This document shows, piece by piece, positions 1 to 7,528 of a stretch of 36,209 bases of DNA (positions within the stretch are counted from its first letter, which is position 1; every line of letters begins with the position of its first letter). Source of the stretch: a virus; the IMG/VR virus record IMGVR_UViG_3300017771_000042, positions 1-36,209 of that record; one strand, written 5' to 3'. The notes under the pieces were generated by a model that did no database searches, was not told the DNA's origin, and saw only the letters and a list, made by a program, of their open reading frames with translations. The position numbers and the translations under genes were made by a program.

Positions 1-49
1 TAAGTTTATTCTCTGTTAAGAATTTTCTTAAGTTAAAGTTATCTTTCAT
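1..49 (-). CDS. Partial gene start, tagged N-terminus
   Basis: Only the first 16 codons are inside the window; the gene continues past the left edge. They read MKDNFNLRKFLTENKL. The segment FLTE-NK ends in LxE followed by Asn-Lys, the same ending seen in the tags at 13065 and 13348 (IILENK). I infer a member of the same tagged protein set. The ATG lies 19 bases after the stop of the 465-residue gene, so it is the next gene of the leftward operon. Function cannot be told from 16 residues. Confidence 0.6.
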   Translation of the reverse strand, partial: MKDNFNLRKFLTENKL

Positions 50-68
50 ATTATTAGTATTATTATTA

Positions 69-1466
69 TTATGCTTCTGGTTCTTCTGCTGGTTCTTCAA
101 AATCTATCTCTTCACCGCCTAAGTCAGCTTCTCCTTCTTCTCCTCCTAGAACGCCTCCTTCATCTCCTTCTCCTTCTTCACCGCCTGTTGCGCCTCCTTC
201 TCCACCAGGAAAGTCTCCTCCGCCACCGCCACCGCCTCCGGTGTCAGTATCAGCAGGTTCTCCTTCTCCAGCTCCACTCATTGGTCCTTCTTTATATAGG
301 ATAGCTAATTTATCTAATGCCTGTTGATAATCACTTATCTTATTTATATAATATCTTTTACCCATTATTTGAGTTTCAAAGCCATCACCTAACCATTTCA
401 TAATATACTCTTGACCGTTTTTAAGATTGATTCTAAACTCAGTAGGTCTAGGAGATATCCAATCTATACTATCTACAAACTCTTTAAAGTCTTCAGTCTG
501 TAGTTTAATAATAGCTGCTTTTAGAGTAGGAAACTTAGCTAAGATAGTATCTGTAGCGTCTTCTAATATAGTTTCTTCTGGAGCACTTGTATCTGGTTCT
601 TCTTCTGGTGTAGGTTCTTCTTCATCTTCTACTTCATCTAGCATAGATTCACTTACATAGCCTCGTTTTTTTACATATGCCATATATTCTGCAAACTTTC
701 TGTCATTTTCTTTTTCGTCAAAATCATCATCGTCATCATCTAACTCTTTATTAATATCTTTGACGATAAAATTACCAATAGCATCTCCATCAGGAAAGCC
801 CATCTTAGCTAGTATAGGATTTTCTTCTTTGACGTAATTTAAATCAACTTGTTCTCCTGCTACATCAACATTAATTTCAAATTCTTTTCCAGATTTAGTA
901 TCTACAAGTCTATAAAACATTGTATCAGATATAGATGATTGGTCGTTAGCAAATATTTTTATATTTTTTACTTTACCAACAGTCAGTTCATCTCCTCTTT
1001 CTTCTTTTATAAGAGTAGCGTGTTTAACGAACATTTCATGTAGCTCTGCTAAAGATGCTCTATTTCTAATTAAAGAATATTGATCAGGTCTTTCAGTTCT
1101 TAAGTATCTTTGTAATTTTCTAAAGTTAGTTCTTATAAGCTCAAATAAATCTCTAGCTGCTTTATCAGTTCTAACATCTTTATCTCTCATTAATGATTTT
1201 ATATCTTCAACAATATCTTTAAAATCATCATACATTTTTTCAAATGATGCTATAGGAATAACTTTATGAGTTACTTCTCCAGTTTCTTTATTTTCACCAT
1301 CAAACTTCATATATCGAGACATGTCATTACTGAAGAAATCTTTAGGATGTAGTTTACCGTATCTTTTTTCGATAGCAGCTACAAACTCCTTTGGAAGGTC
1401 TTCTAGCTTTTTACGCTCTTGAATAGCAGCATATTCTTCTAAAATAAGTTTTTCTAATTTATGCAT
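69..1466 (-). CDS. Acidic protein, possible head/core protein
   Basis: 465 residues, not assigned to a family. The N-terminus MHKLEKLILEEY resembles the short LILE-type tag found on other genes here. A charged helical region follows (about 20-160), then a poly-Asp stretch near 240, an acidic Glu/Pro/Thr linker (about 275-305), and a Gly/Glu-rich tail with a run of eight Gly. This strongly acidic, low-complexity composition recalls phage scaffold or internal head proteins, but that is inference only. Its start overlaps the stop of the 760-residue gene by one base (TAATG), so the two are translationally coupled. An accessory portal or core protein is an alternative. Confidence 0.7.
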   Translation of the reverse strand: MHKLEKLILEEYAAIQERKKLEDLPKEFVAAIEKRYGKLHPKDFFSNDMSRYMKFDGENKETGEVTHKVIPIASFEKMYDDFKDIVEDIKSLMRDKDVRTDKAARDLFELIRTNFRKLQRYLRTERPDQYSLIRNRASLAELHEMFVKHATLIKEERGDELTVGKVKNIKIFANDQSSISDTMFYRLVDTKSGKEFEINVDVAGEQVDLNYVKEENPILAKMGFPDGDAIGNFIVKDINKELDDDDDDFDEKENDRKFAEYMAYVKKRGYVSESMLDEVEDEEEPTPEEEPDTSAPEETILEDATDTILAKFPTLKAAIIKLQTEDFKEFVDSIDWISPRPTEFRINLKNGQEYIMKWLGDGFETQIMGKRYYINKISDYQQALDKLAILYKEGPMSGAGEGEPADTDTGGGGGGGGDFPGGEGGATGGEEGEGDEGGVLGGEEGEADLGGEEIDFEEPAEEPEA

Positions 1467-3748
1467 TACTTCTTTTTCTTTTTGTAGCCTTTATGCCAAT
1501 GCTCGTTAGAAGTTTTAACATCTAATTCACTTACTGGTATATCTAATACTGTCTTTCCGTTTTCGAATAAAACATCATAATGAGTAACTACGTATTTATT
1601 TCCTTCTTTTACTAATGTGTGTTTTTCTGGAATGGTATTACCTTCACCATATTTTTCGTGGACTACTTTAGCAGCACAATCATGTTTATATCCAGGAGCT
1701 GATTCTTTGGATAATTTATCTAAGTATTTAGCTTGATTGCCATGTCCTTTAACAGACTTCTTTAATTGCTTTACAATCTTCTTAACTTGGCTTTTTTCTT
1801 TTTTATCAAGTTCAGCTTCTTCAACACCTTTAGTATTGATGAATATATGAGTAATATGATCTATGATTTCTTCTGCTGCTTCTCTAGTAGAGATATCGTC
1901 CTCATTAGCCATATTAATTATAATGTCATTAATAGCATCTCCATCTCCTCTACCTTCATCTAATTCTTGACCTTTACCTATATTGGAAGCTTTTTTAATC
2001 TTTTCTTGTTCAAGCTTCTTTTTAATATCTGTAAGTTTCTTTAAATGAGGTACTACTGATTTATCTCCTGCTTTATATTTTTTAGCAAGTCTTTTCATAG
2101 TATGAATTGTAGTATCATAAAGATCGTCTACATTTCTGCCTTCTTCTATATCATCTCTTCCATCCAACATAGCCTCTAATTTCCTAATAGCCATTTCTAA
2201 TGCTTCATCTTCTGATATTTCTGCTGTATGAGCTAGATTTCTGATTACTTGTTCTAAGTCTTCAAAAGCTGCTCTTACAAATCTATCACCATCTACTTCA
2301 TTTACATTTTCATTTTCAGCTTTGAGTTTTAGAAGTTTACTTGCTGAATGTCTTTTGATTTTACCGTTATCTACTAATTCAAAAAACTCTTCAAAATCAT
2401 GACCGGACTTTTTGTGTAGTGCTTGAAAAGAAGCATGTAAAGACTCTATACTATATTTTTTAGTATTTGGAAAATCGTCTGCTAAAGAATCTCCATATTC
2501 AGTAGATAAGTATTCTCTTTCAAATTCTTCGAGATCACTTTCTTCATTTACTTTATCGGTATAAGCCATATTAGTAGGATCGCCTTCTGAAGGTTTAATT
2601 TTAGTAGTCATACCGTCTCCTTCTAAAGCTAATTGATCTATAGCAGGTTGTTTTTCTTCTGAATCTAAATAATGATATGCTTTTTGCATATAGTCTTTAG
2701 CTAATATTAACTTAGATTGCCACCAGTTAGGAAAATCTACTTCACCATCGAAGTTATCATACTTTTGTAATTTTTTAACTAACTTAGCTGCATATTGAGC
2801 AGTTTCAAACGCTGTTGATTGTAACATATCAGGTTCATCATCTTCATGCCCGACATCCATATCTTCTTTTTTAATCATCTCTTTTTCTTCTGACATTGGA
2901 ATATTAGTATCTAAAATTTGTACCATATCACCTTCTAAATCATCTAATAGACCTGGATCATAATCTTCTTTTTTAAAGTACATAATTATACCGTCTGGGT
3001 CGTCGTTTATTTCATAATCTATATCGTATATATCATTAAAGATAACTTGAGCTTTATTTTGAGATGCAGCATCTTTAGATATTTTAATATAGTACATATT
3101 ATCAGGAGCTTCTTTAATATTTTCTCTCATTGTAGAAAAATGTTTAATTAGTTCATTTTTTAGTACATCAACGTTAACTAAAGCCTCTCCTGAAGGTTTT
3201 ACTCCTACATCTACTAATTCTTTATCGAAAGAAAAATCAGTTAGGTGTAACCTATCATCAGTTATATAAAATGAGAATTCATCTGTTGCTATATCTTTTT
3301 TATACTCTACATAAATCTCAAAAGAATTAGGTTCTATTCTTTTAGCTTTCATAGTACCTATTTCATCACCTGCTTCTTTTAAAGCTAAAGCTACTGCCTT
3401 ACCTACTTTTTTGGCAATACTTTTAGTTTCATCTATTGAAAATTTTATATCTTCTTTTATTTCTTGACCTTTTGTTGTATCTATTCCTGTAATATTAGGA
3501 TCACTTTTTAATCCCATAGCTGTTTTTCTGTCCATTTTAACTACTTTAGTATCGCCAGTCTTATCAGTAACAAACATAGTTTCTTCTGATTCAGCTATCT
3601 GTTTTTGTAAAGATTCTCTTAAGAGAGTAAGTTTTATGGTAGTTTCTTCTAAATCTGTGGTGGGTGTAGTTTTATATGCTCCGTTTTTAATTTTTTCTAA
3701 AGTAGATTCACATTTAGATAAACGGTCGTTTAGTTCTTTATAGGTCAT
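1466..3748 (-). CDS. Large multi-segment charged protein, possible core
   Basis: 760 residues, mostly Lys/Glu-rich helices (coiled-coil-like at 1-60 and about 540-640). A compact C-terminal segment (about 670-755) contains APGYKHDCAAKVVHEKYGEG and a following HYDVLFENG stretch. That segment looks like one that recurs in large T4-like phage proteins I remember from marine phages, of unknown role. It is followed by a poly-Lys end. There are no catalytic motifs or membrane segments. A TATTTATA element sits 26 bases upstream of the ATG in a 36-base intergenic gap, so it may begin a transcription unit with the 465-residue gene. A scaffold/core role is inference. Confidence 0.72.
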   Translation of the reverse strand: MTYKELNDRLSKCESTLEKIKNGAYKTTPTTDLEETTIKLTLLRESLQKQIAESEETMFVTDKTGDTKVVKMDRKTAMGLKSDPNITGIDTTKGQEIKEDIKFSIDETKSIAKKVGKAVALALKEAGDEIGTMKAKRIEPNSFEIYVEYKKDIATDEFSFYITDDRLHLTDFSFDKELVDVGVKPSGEALVNVDVLKNELIKHFSTMRENIKEAPDNMYYIKISKDAASQNKAQVIFNDIYDIDYEINDDPDGIIMYFKKEDYDPGLLDDLEGDMVQILDTNIPMSEEKEMIKKEDMDVGHEDDEPDMLQSTAFETAQYAAKLVKKLQKYDNFDGEVDFPNWWQSKLILAKDYMQKAYHYLDSEEKQPAIDQLALEGDGMTTKIKPSEGDPTNMAYTDKVNEESDLEEFEREYLSTEYGDSLADDFPNTKKYSIESLHASFQALHKKSGHDFEEFFELVDNGKIKRHSASKLLKLKAENENVNEVDGDRFVRAAFEDLEQVIRNLAHTAEISEDEALEMAIRKLEAMLDGRDDIEEGRNVDDLYDTTIHTMKRLAKKYKAGDKSVVPHLKKLTDIKKKLEQEKIKKASNIGKGQELDEGRGDGDAINDIIINMANEDDISTREAAEEIIDHITHIFINTKGVEEAELDKKEKSQVKKIVKQLKKSVKGHGNQAKYLDKLSKESAPGYKHDCAAKVVHEKYGEGNTIPEKHTLVKEGNKYVVTHYDVLFENGKTVLDIPVSELDVKTSNEHWHKGYKKKKK

Positions 3749-3774
3749 CTTTAGTTGTTTATGTAGGTATATAG

Positions 3775-3782
3775 TATAAATA
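3775..3782 (-). promoter_or_regulatory. Candidate late promoter TATTTATA
   Basis: On the minus strand this 8-mer reads TATTTATA, preceded by C, 26 bases before the ATG at 3748, within a short intergenic gap. The same 8-mer occurs before five other intergenic starts in this window. T4 late promoters read TATAAATA; this differs at two central positions and is its exact reverse complement, so orientation must be tested. Confidence 0.4.
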
Positions 3783-3784
3783 GA

Positions 3785-4411
3785 TTAACTATTCCAAATA
3801 ACGTTTTTGAACTTTTCCGGAGTTAGTCCGAAATAGTCTGTTCGCCATTTGGTCTGATCGAAAAAATCAAGGTTAATCCATTCATTTTTCTTTTTCCATA
3901 ATTTATTAGCTATTTCATCCCAATCTTGATTAAGAACAAAGTACTCTAATTCTTGTTTTTTTTCCATTACAGCATCATATTCAAAAGCATCCCATTCATA
4001 ATGAAATACTTCAAATACAGCATCAGGAGATACATAATCTATCGAAATATCTATACCCCATTTAGGTTTCATCTTTGTAAGCTTATATAGCATTGGATTA
4101 ACATCCGCAATGGCTTCCAATTGATCATATGCATTAGATTTAAATCCTTTCCTTTCAAATATATCTGAGTGATTAATATGAGCTCCTTCTCTTTTATCCC
4201 ATACGAACCAATCGTATCTTAGACAATCTTCATGTCTTCTCTCTATAGGTCGGAATCCATTCTTAGATAAAAAGACTTGTTCAGCCTTTGTAAGATGATA
4301 ACCATTTTGATCAAATAAGTCTACACATGTACTATCTTTTAGTACCTCTATCTCGTCAGAGGGGTCTAAATAGTAACCTTGTTCGTGAAGCTTATTATCA
4401 GTTAATGTCAT
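3785..4411 (-). CDS. Uncharacterised 208-residue phage protein
   Basis: 208 residues, hydrophilic and rich in Trp, Tyr, Phe and Asp. It has no signal peptide, membrane segment or motif I can assign. The C-terminal half has an alternating aromatic/acidic pattern (for example YDAVMEKKQELEYFVLNQDW), typical of a compact folded protein rather than a linker. Its start overlaps the previous gene's stop by four bases (ATGA at 4408-4411). It sits among basic, Cys-containing small proteins in the presumed head-associated block. Function unknown. Confidence 0.7.
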   Translation of the reverse strand: MTLTDNKLHEQGYYLDPSDEIEVLKDSTCVDLFDQNGYHLTKAEQVFLSKNGFRPIERRHEDCLRYDWFVWDKREGAHINHSDIFERKGFKSNAYDQLEAIADVNPMLYKLTKMKPKWGIDISIDYVSPDAVFEVFHYEWDAFEYDAVMEKKQELEYFVLNQDWDEIANKLWKKKNEWINLDFFDQTKWRTDYFGLTPEKFKNVIWNS

Positions 4412-4764
4412 TTCTTACCGCCTTTCATGTTAGCACACCAGTGGTACATTTTTCCTTTTTCACCACCGTATTTTTTAGCTTTAGCTCTGAGTGAAGATAC
4501 TGAGCCTTTACATGATGCTCCTGATTTTTTAACTCTGCCTGGTCTAGACTTACCTTTCTTTTTACCGTCTTTGTAATTTTCTCCTAATAGCTCTTCTATC
4601 ATTACTTCTCTAACTAATTGAGCTAATTCATTTTTACTTGAAAGATACGCAGCTATAGCCATCTCTTTTCTTTTCTTTTGAGACTTTCCTTTAAATTGAG
4701 GAGCATTAGATTTTTTAAAATCATCTACATAATCTCCAGCGTCTGCTTTCTTTCCTAATGGCAT
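4408..4764 (-). CDS. Small basic Cys-containing phage protein
   Basis: 118 residues, strongly basic (about a quarter Lys plus Arg). The central helix (about 43-60) ends in MIEELLGENYK, which resembles the LE-ENK ending of the tags here, but is internal. The C-terminal part holds GKSRPGRVKKSGASCKGS and then GEKGKMYHWCANM, with Cys85 and Cys110. I recall this basic K/G/C-H-W-C segment as a recurrent C-terminal domain in T4-like phage proteins, function unknown. Nucleic-acid or head-interior binding would fit the charge, but that is inference. The gene starts four bases after the Cys-rich gene's stop. Confidence 0.7.
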   Translation of the reverse strand: MPLGKKADAGDYVDDFKKSNAPQFKGKSQKKRKEMAIAAYLSSKNELAQLVREVMIEELLGENYKDGKKKGKSRPGRVKKSGASCKGSVSSLRAKAKKYGGEKGKMYHWCANMKGGKK

Positions 4765-4768
4765 ATTA

Positions 4769-5242
4769 TTAAGTTATAGGTCCTCCTCCTACCCAAGCAT
4801 CACAGGATCTAGCACCTGCACACTTAAACCAGAAGAATTCACAGAACCCTATATTTGATTGTTTTACAATTTTTTCTCCTTGTTCCCCAATAGCCTTAGC
4901 TATCTTTTTAAGAGTACTTGGCTTTTGATTAAAAGCCGAACAATTACTACATCTAGAAGTTTTAGCATGCTCTACTGTAGTATCCCACATTTCAGCTTTA
5001 TCTTCCCAAAACTTTTTAGAGCCTTTTTCGTCTTCAGGATTTAATGGACCGTATCTATACTCTTTTACGGTTACGTTTCTACTCAAAGTATTAAGATCTA
5101 AGTCAGTAATAGAGTCCATAGGTTTATTTTTTTTAAACCTCATCTCTTTTTCTTTTCTTAAAGCAGCAGGAGTGTTGTTTAGCCCATAGTCTGAAAGTTT
5201 ACCTTCTATGACTAATTCTTTAATTACGTCTTTTAGTTTCAT
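4769..5242 (-). CDS. Tagged Cys-rich protein, possible zinc fold
   Basis: 157 residues from the ATG at 5242. I prefer this start because it forms an ATGA overlap with the upstream stop and places MKLKDVIKELVIEGKL, a tag-like sequence, at the N-terminus; an in-frame ATG five codons earlier is less likely. The body carries TVKEYRYGPLNPED, then Cys98-x2-Cys101, then Cys134, Cys141 and Cys147 within an aromatic segment (GFCEFFWFKCAGARSCDAW). The cysteine spacing suggests metal binding. I recall this domain from marine T4-like genomes without a known role. If the tag is cleaved after VIE, the mature protein begins at Gly14. Confidence 0.75.
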   Translation of the reverse strand: MKLKDVIKELVIEGKLSDYGLNNTPAALRKEKEMRFKKNKPMDSITDLDLNTLSRNVTVKEYRYGPLNPEDEKGSKKFWEDKAEMWDTTVEHAKTSRCSNCSAFNQKPSTLKKIAKAIGEQGEKIVKQSNIGFCEFFWFKCAGARSCDAWVGGGPIT

Positions 5243-6021
5243 TTTTGTCCTTTCCAAATTTCACCTCTTCTACATCTAACTACTGCCCCTGAAGCATAAG
5301 CTGATGGCCAGGTATCATATTTACGTTTAGCTATTCTAGTACATCTATCGTCTTTTTCTTCTAGAGTGTTTTTATTTTGCATTTCAGCTATAGTACCTAC
5401 AGTTAGGTTACGTATATCCTCTTTAGTTACTTTTTTATATCCAGATCCGTAAGGTGCTGCTTTACCATCTTGAGGGTCAGATGTTTCAGTATATTGAGTT
5501 ACCTTGGGTACTTTAGATCTCATTTTATCTTTAGGGTCACTAAGTCTAGCTCCTCTTTCTTTAGCATCTTTAGACATTCTCCCTTTAACTAAATTACCTG
5601 ATTTAGTAAAGTAATGTCCTGCTGGAGCTCCTTTTGTTTCTTGCTTTAGTGCATTACCTGCTTTTTTAGCATCTTTATATGCATTAGAGTTTTTATGAGA
5701 AGATTTTTTTCCTGCTTTTTTCTTAGCATTAATATTAGCCCAAAGGCCTTCTTTCTTAACTGTTGCTTTTTTTGTATTTTTCACGACTGTCTTTCCTTTA
5801 CTCCCTGCTTTCTTTTTCTTTGCAGCAGTAGCGGCTCTTTGGCCTTTAGTTAAACTCTGTGCTTTTGCTTTTGGTAAACACCTGTCAGGGTTCTTTTTAT
5901 TTTTAGAAGTACCGCAAGGTCCTGCTATATTACCAGAAGAAGAGATACGAACCCATTTCTCTTTTTTAAACCAGTCTCTTAAAGACTCTAATGTAATATT
6001 TTTTACTTCACTACTGGTCAT
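5239..6021 (-). CDS. Lys-rich, histone-like phage protein
   Basis: 260 residues from the ATG at 6021, chosen because it makes a TAATG overlap with the upstream stop; a longer in-frame reading would run back through that gene. Residues about 15-40 contain WVRISSSGNIAGPCGTSKNK, followed by NPDRCLPKAKAQSLTKGQRA and a long Lys/Ala/Gly-rich stretch (about 65-145). The GPCGTS...DRCLPKAKA signature is a recurrent phage domain of unknown function. Near the C-terminus are two more cysteines (DDRCTRIAKRKYDTWPSAYASG and VRCRRGE). The composition suggests binding to packaged DNA or RNA, which is inference. Confidence 0.78.
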   Translation of the reverse strand: MTSSEVKNITLESLRDWFKKEKWVRISSSGNIAGPCGTSKNKKNPDRCLPKAKAQSLTKGQRAATAAKKKKAGSKGKTVVKNTKKATVKKEGLWANINAKKKAGKKSSHKNSNAYKDAKKAGNALKQETKGAPAGHYFTKSGNLVKGRMSKDAKERGARLSDPKDKMRSKVPKVTQYTETSDPQDGKAAPYGSGYKKVTKEDIRNLTVGTIAEMQNKNTLEEKDDRCTRIAKRKYDTWPSAYASGAVVRCRRGEIWKGQK

Positions 6022-6383
6022 TATTGTCCTATAGTTTCTGAATGCATCATTAACATTCTTATTACAATTCCTGCCATTATACCAAAAATTATCCATAAAG
6101 CTCTGTTAACTCCTGCTTTCCAGCTTTGAAGTTCATTTAACTTACTTAAATTATCAGCATAAAGCTCAGCTCTAGATTCATGGTATATACGACTTTCAGT
6201 ATTCTTATTAGTATTTACTATGACCCCATCGTCAGGATTAAGTAACGTACGTTTTAAATCTGATACGTCCTCTTTCATTTTTTGAAAATCATTAGCCATC
6301 TGCTTTAACTCTCCATTCGGCATGTGAGTTTTAACATGTTTTATTTCTGCTAATACAGATTCAAGTAAATCTTTTTGGGTCAT
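6021..6383 (-). CDS. C-tail-anchored coiled-coil membrane protein
   Basis: 120 residues. The N-terminal region (about 1-50) is amphipathic and contains SVLAEIKHVKTHMPNGE, then LKEDVSDLK-type heptads. A single hydrophobic segment at about 95-113 (ALWIIFGIMAGIVIRMLMM) ends near the C-terminus, so the bulk is likely on one side of the inner membrane. Size and topology are compatible with a holin-like or membrane-anchored accessory protein, but there is no diagnostic motif. A TATTTATA element lies 14 bases upstream of the ATG. Its stop overlaps the next gene's start by one base. Confidence 0.68.
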   Translation of the reverse strand: MTQKDLLESVLAEIKHVKTHMPNGELKQMANDFQKMKEDVSDLKRTLLNPDDGVIVNTNKNTESRIYHESRAELYADNLSKLNELQSWKAGVNRALWIIFGIMAGIVIRMLMMHSETIGQ

Positions 6384-6397
6384 TGCAAATAGTTTAT

Positions 6398-6405
6398 TAT
6401 AAATA
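6398..6405 (-). promoter_or_regulatory. Candidate late promoter TATTTATA
   Basis: Minus-strand TATTTATA, 14 bases upstream of the ATG at 6383, in the 28-base gap after the zinc-ribbon gene. It is one of six intergenic copies of this 8-mer placed just before minus-strand starts. Confidence 0.4.
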
Positions 6406-6411
6406 TATAAT

Positions 6412-6990
6412 TTATTCTAAACGTTTACGTACTAAGGTAGAATATTCTAAAACTTTTTTAGTAATAGTTTCCTCGTATTGTTTTTTATTATGTTTCCAAT
6501 CTTCTACGTCACCTTGCTCAGTAACAAATGTATCAACTTCAGATATTTTATCTTTTAACCATAATTCTAAATCATATAAGAAGCCTTCCATATTATTCTG
6601 CATCATTTGCTTCTCATACTGTTCAAACAGTCCTGCTTTCCTTAAAGAACTTTCGTATTCAACTGTACAAGGATCAAAACAAAAACCATGAATACGGTAC
6701 ATCTTTTTAGCTAAATGGTGTCTTAAAGGACCCCCGCATTTAGGACAAGTAAGTGGTAATCTTGATGCTGACTTAGCTTTATCTAGCTTAGTTATATTCT
6801 GCTTAAGACCATTTTTTATAGTCCAAGTTTTGCCATTTTCTTCCCATATGTCTCCCTCCGTATGGTGTTCAGAAGATTTTCTGTACCCAAGTTGGGTTTT
6901 TGTTTTAGCAGTAAAATCTTTTTTAACTAAGTTTCTTACCCTTTCAACGTCTGATTTTTTAAACTCTTTTTTTAGTAAAGATTCACTCAT
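6412..6990 (-). CDS. Zinc-ribbon-like phage protein
   Basis: 192 residues. A Lys-rich N-terminal helix is followed by HTEGDIWEENGKTWTIKNG (about 43-61). A four-cysteine cluster comes next, Cys82-x2-Cys85 (CPKC) and Cys104-x3-Cys108 (CFDPC), consistent with a zinc ribbon. A long charged helical C-terminus (about 110-192) completes it. I remember similar proteins in marine T4-like genomes, with no assigned role. The start overlaps the stop of the HAD-type gene by eight bases. It could bind nucleic acid or be a structural adaptor; the sequence does not decide. Confidence 0.72.
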   Translation of the reverse strand: MSESLLKKEFKKSDVERVRNLVKKDFTAKTKTQLGYRKSSEHHTEGDIWEENGKTWTIKNGLKQNITKLDKAKSASRLPLTCPKCGGPLRHHLAKKMYRIHGFCFDPCTVEYESSLRKAGLFEQYEKQMMQNNMEGFLYDLELWLKDKISEVDTFVTEQGDVEDWKHNKKQYEETITKKVLEYSTLVRKRLE

Positions 6991-7528
6991 AACCTAACTC
7001 TTTTAATTTTTCTAATACATGGTTAACGTTTCCGTCTTTACATCTAATAGCTATACCGCCTTTAGAAGCCCATTCATTTATATTTGATTTTTTATCGTCT
7101 ATTAATATACTATTTTCATTTGCGTATCTCTGCTTATCTTTTGAATATGCAAAAATAACTTTTGGTTTTGGATTGAGGTTATTTTTAACCCATAAATTCT
7201 TACCGAGTCGAGAATTGTTATCTCTAGAAGGAGAAGTAAGTAAATGTGGTCTATAAGGAGAAATAAAATTCCATAACTCTTTACCTTGGGGCATAAAACC
7301 CATACCCACCCAAAATCTTACACCTACTTCTACATCTACAAGATTCCAAAAAGCAGGTAAACCTTTTTGCTTCTCATATTCTTGTGGATGCATACCAGTA
7401 AAATGTTCAAACCTTCCTTCAAAGTTAGTTAAAACTCCATCCATGTCGCAATAAATTTGATATGGAGGTTTTTCTTTTTGTTCTGGGATAGGGTAAGCTT
7501 CCAATAAGTCTACTATACTTGTATTCAT
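6983..7528 (-). CDS. HAD-superfamily 5' nucleotidase-like phosphatase
   Basis: 181 residues. HAD motif I is D28-M-D30-G-V-L (YCDMDGVLTNF) with the nucleophile Asp28. Motif II is Thr/Ser near 98-99 (LLTSPSRDN), motif III a Lys near 120-123, and motif IV Asp144-Asp145 (SILIDDKKSN). This layout matches the 5'(3')-deoxyribonucleotidase-like phosphatases common in phages, which dephosphorylate nucleoside monophosphates; exact substrate unknown. The N-terminus (MNTSIVDLLEAYP) carries an LLE sequence before the fold begins near residue 23, so a short tag-like extension is possible. The start shares an ATGA overlap with the 557-residue gene, suggesting joint expression in a nucleotide-related set. 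Confidence 0.82.
   Translation of the reverse strand: MNTSIVDLLEAYPIPEQKEKPPYQIYCDMDGVLTNFEGRFEHFTGMHPQEYEKQKGLPAFWNLVDVEVGVRFWVGMGFMPQGKELWNFISPYRPHLLTSPSRDNNSRLGKNLWVKNNLNPKPKVIFAYSKDKQRYANENSILIDDKKSNINEWASKGGIAIRCKDGNVNHVLEKLKELGYE

Noticed and set aside
71-304. Plus-strand Leu-rich frame
   Set aside because: Shadow of the Glu/Gly-rich tail of the acidic 465-residue protein; composition is an artefact.
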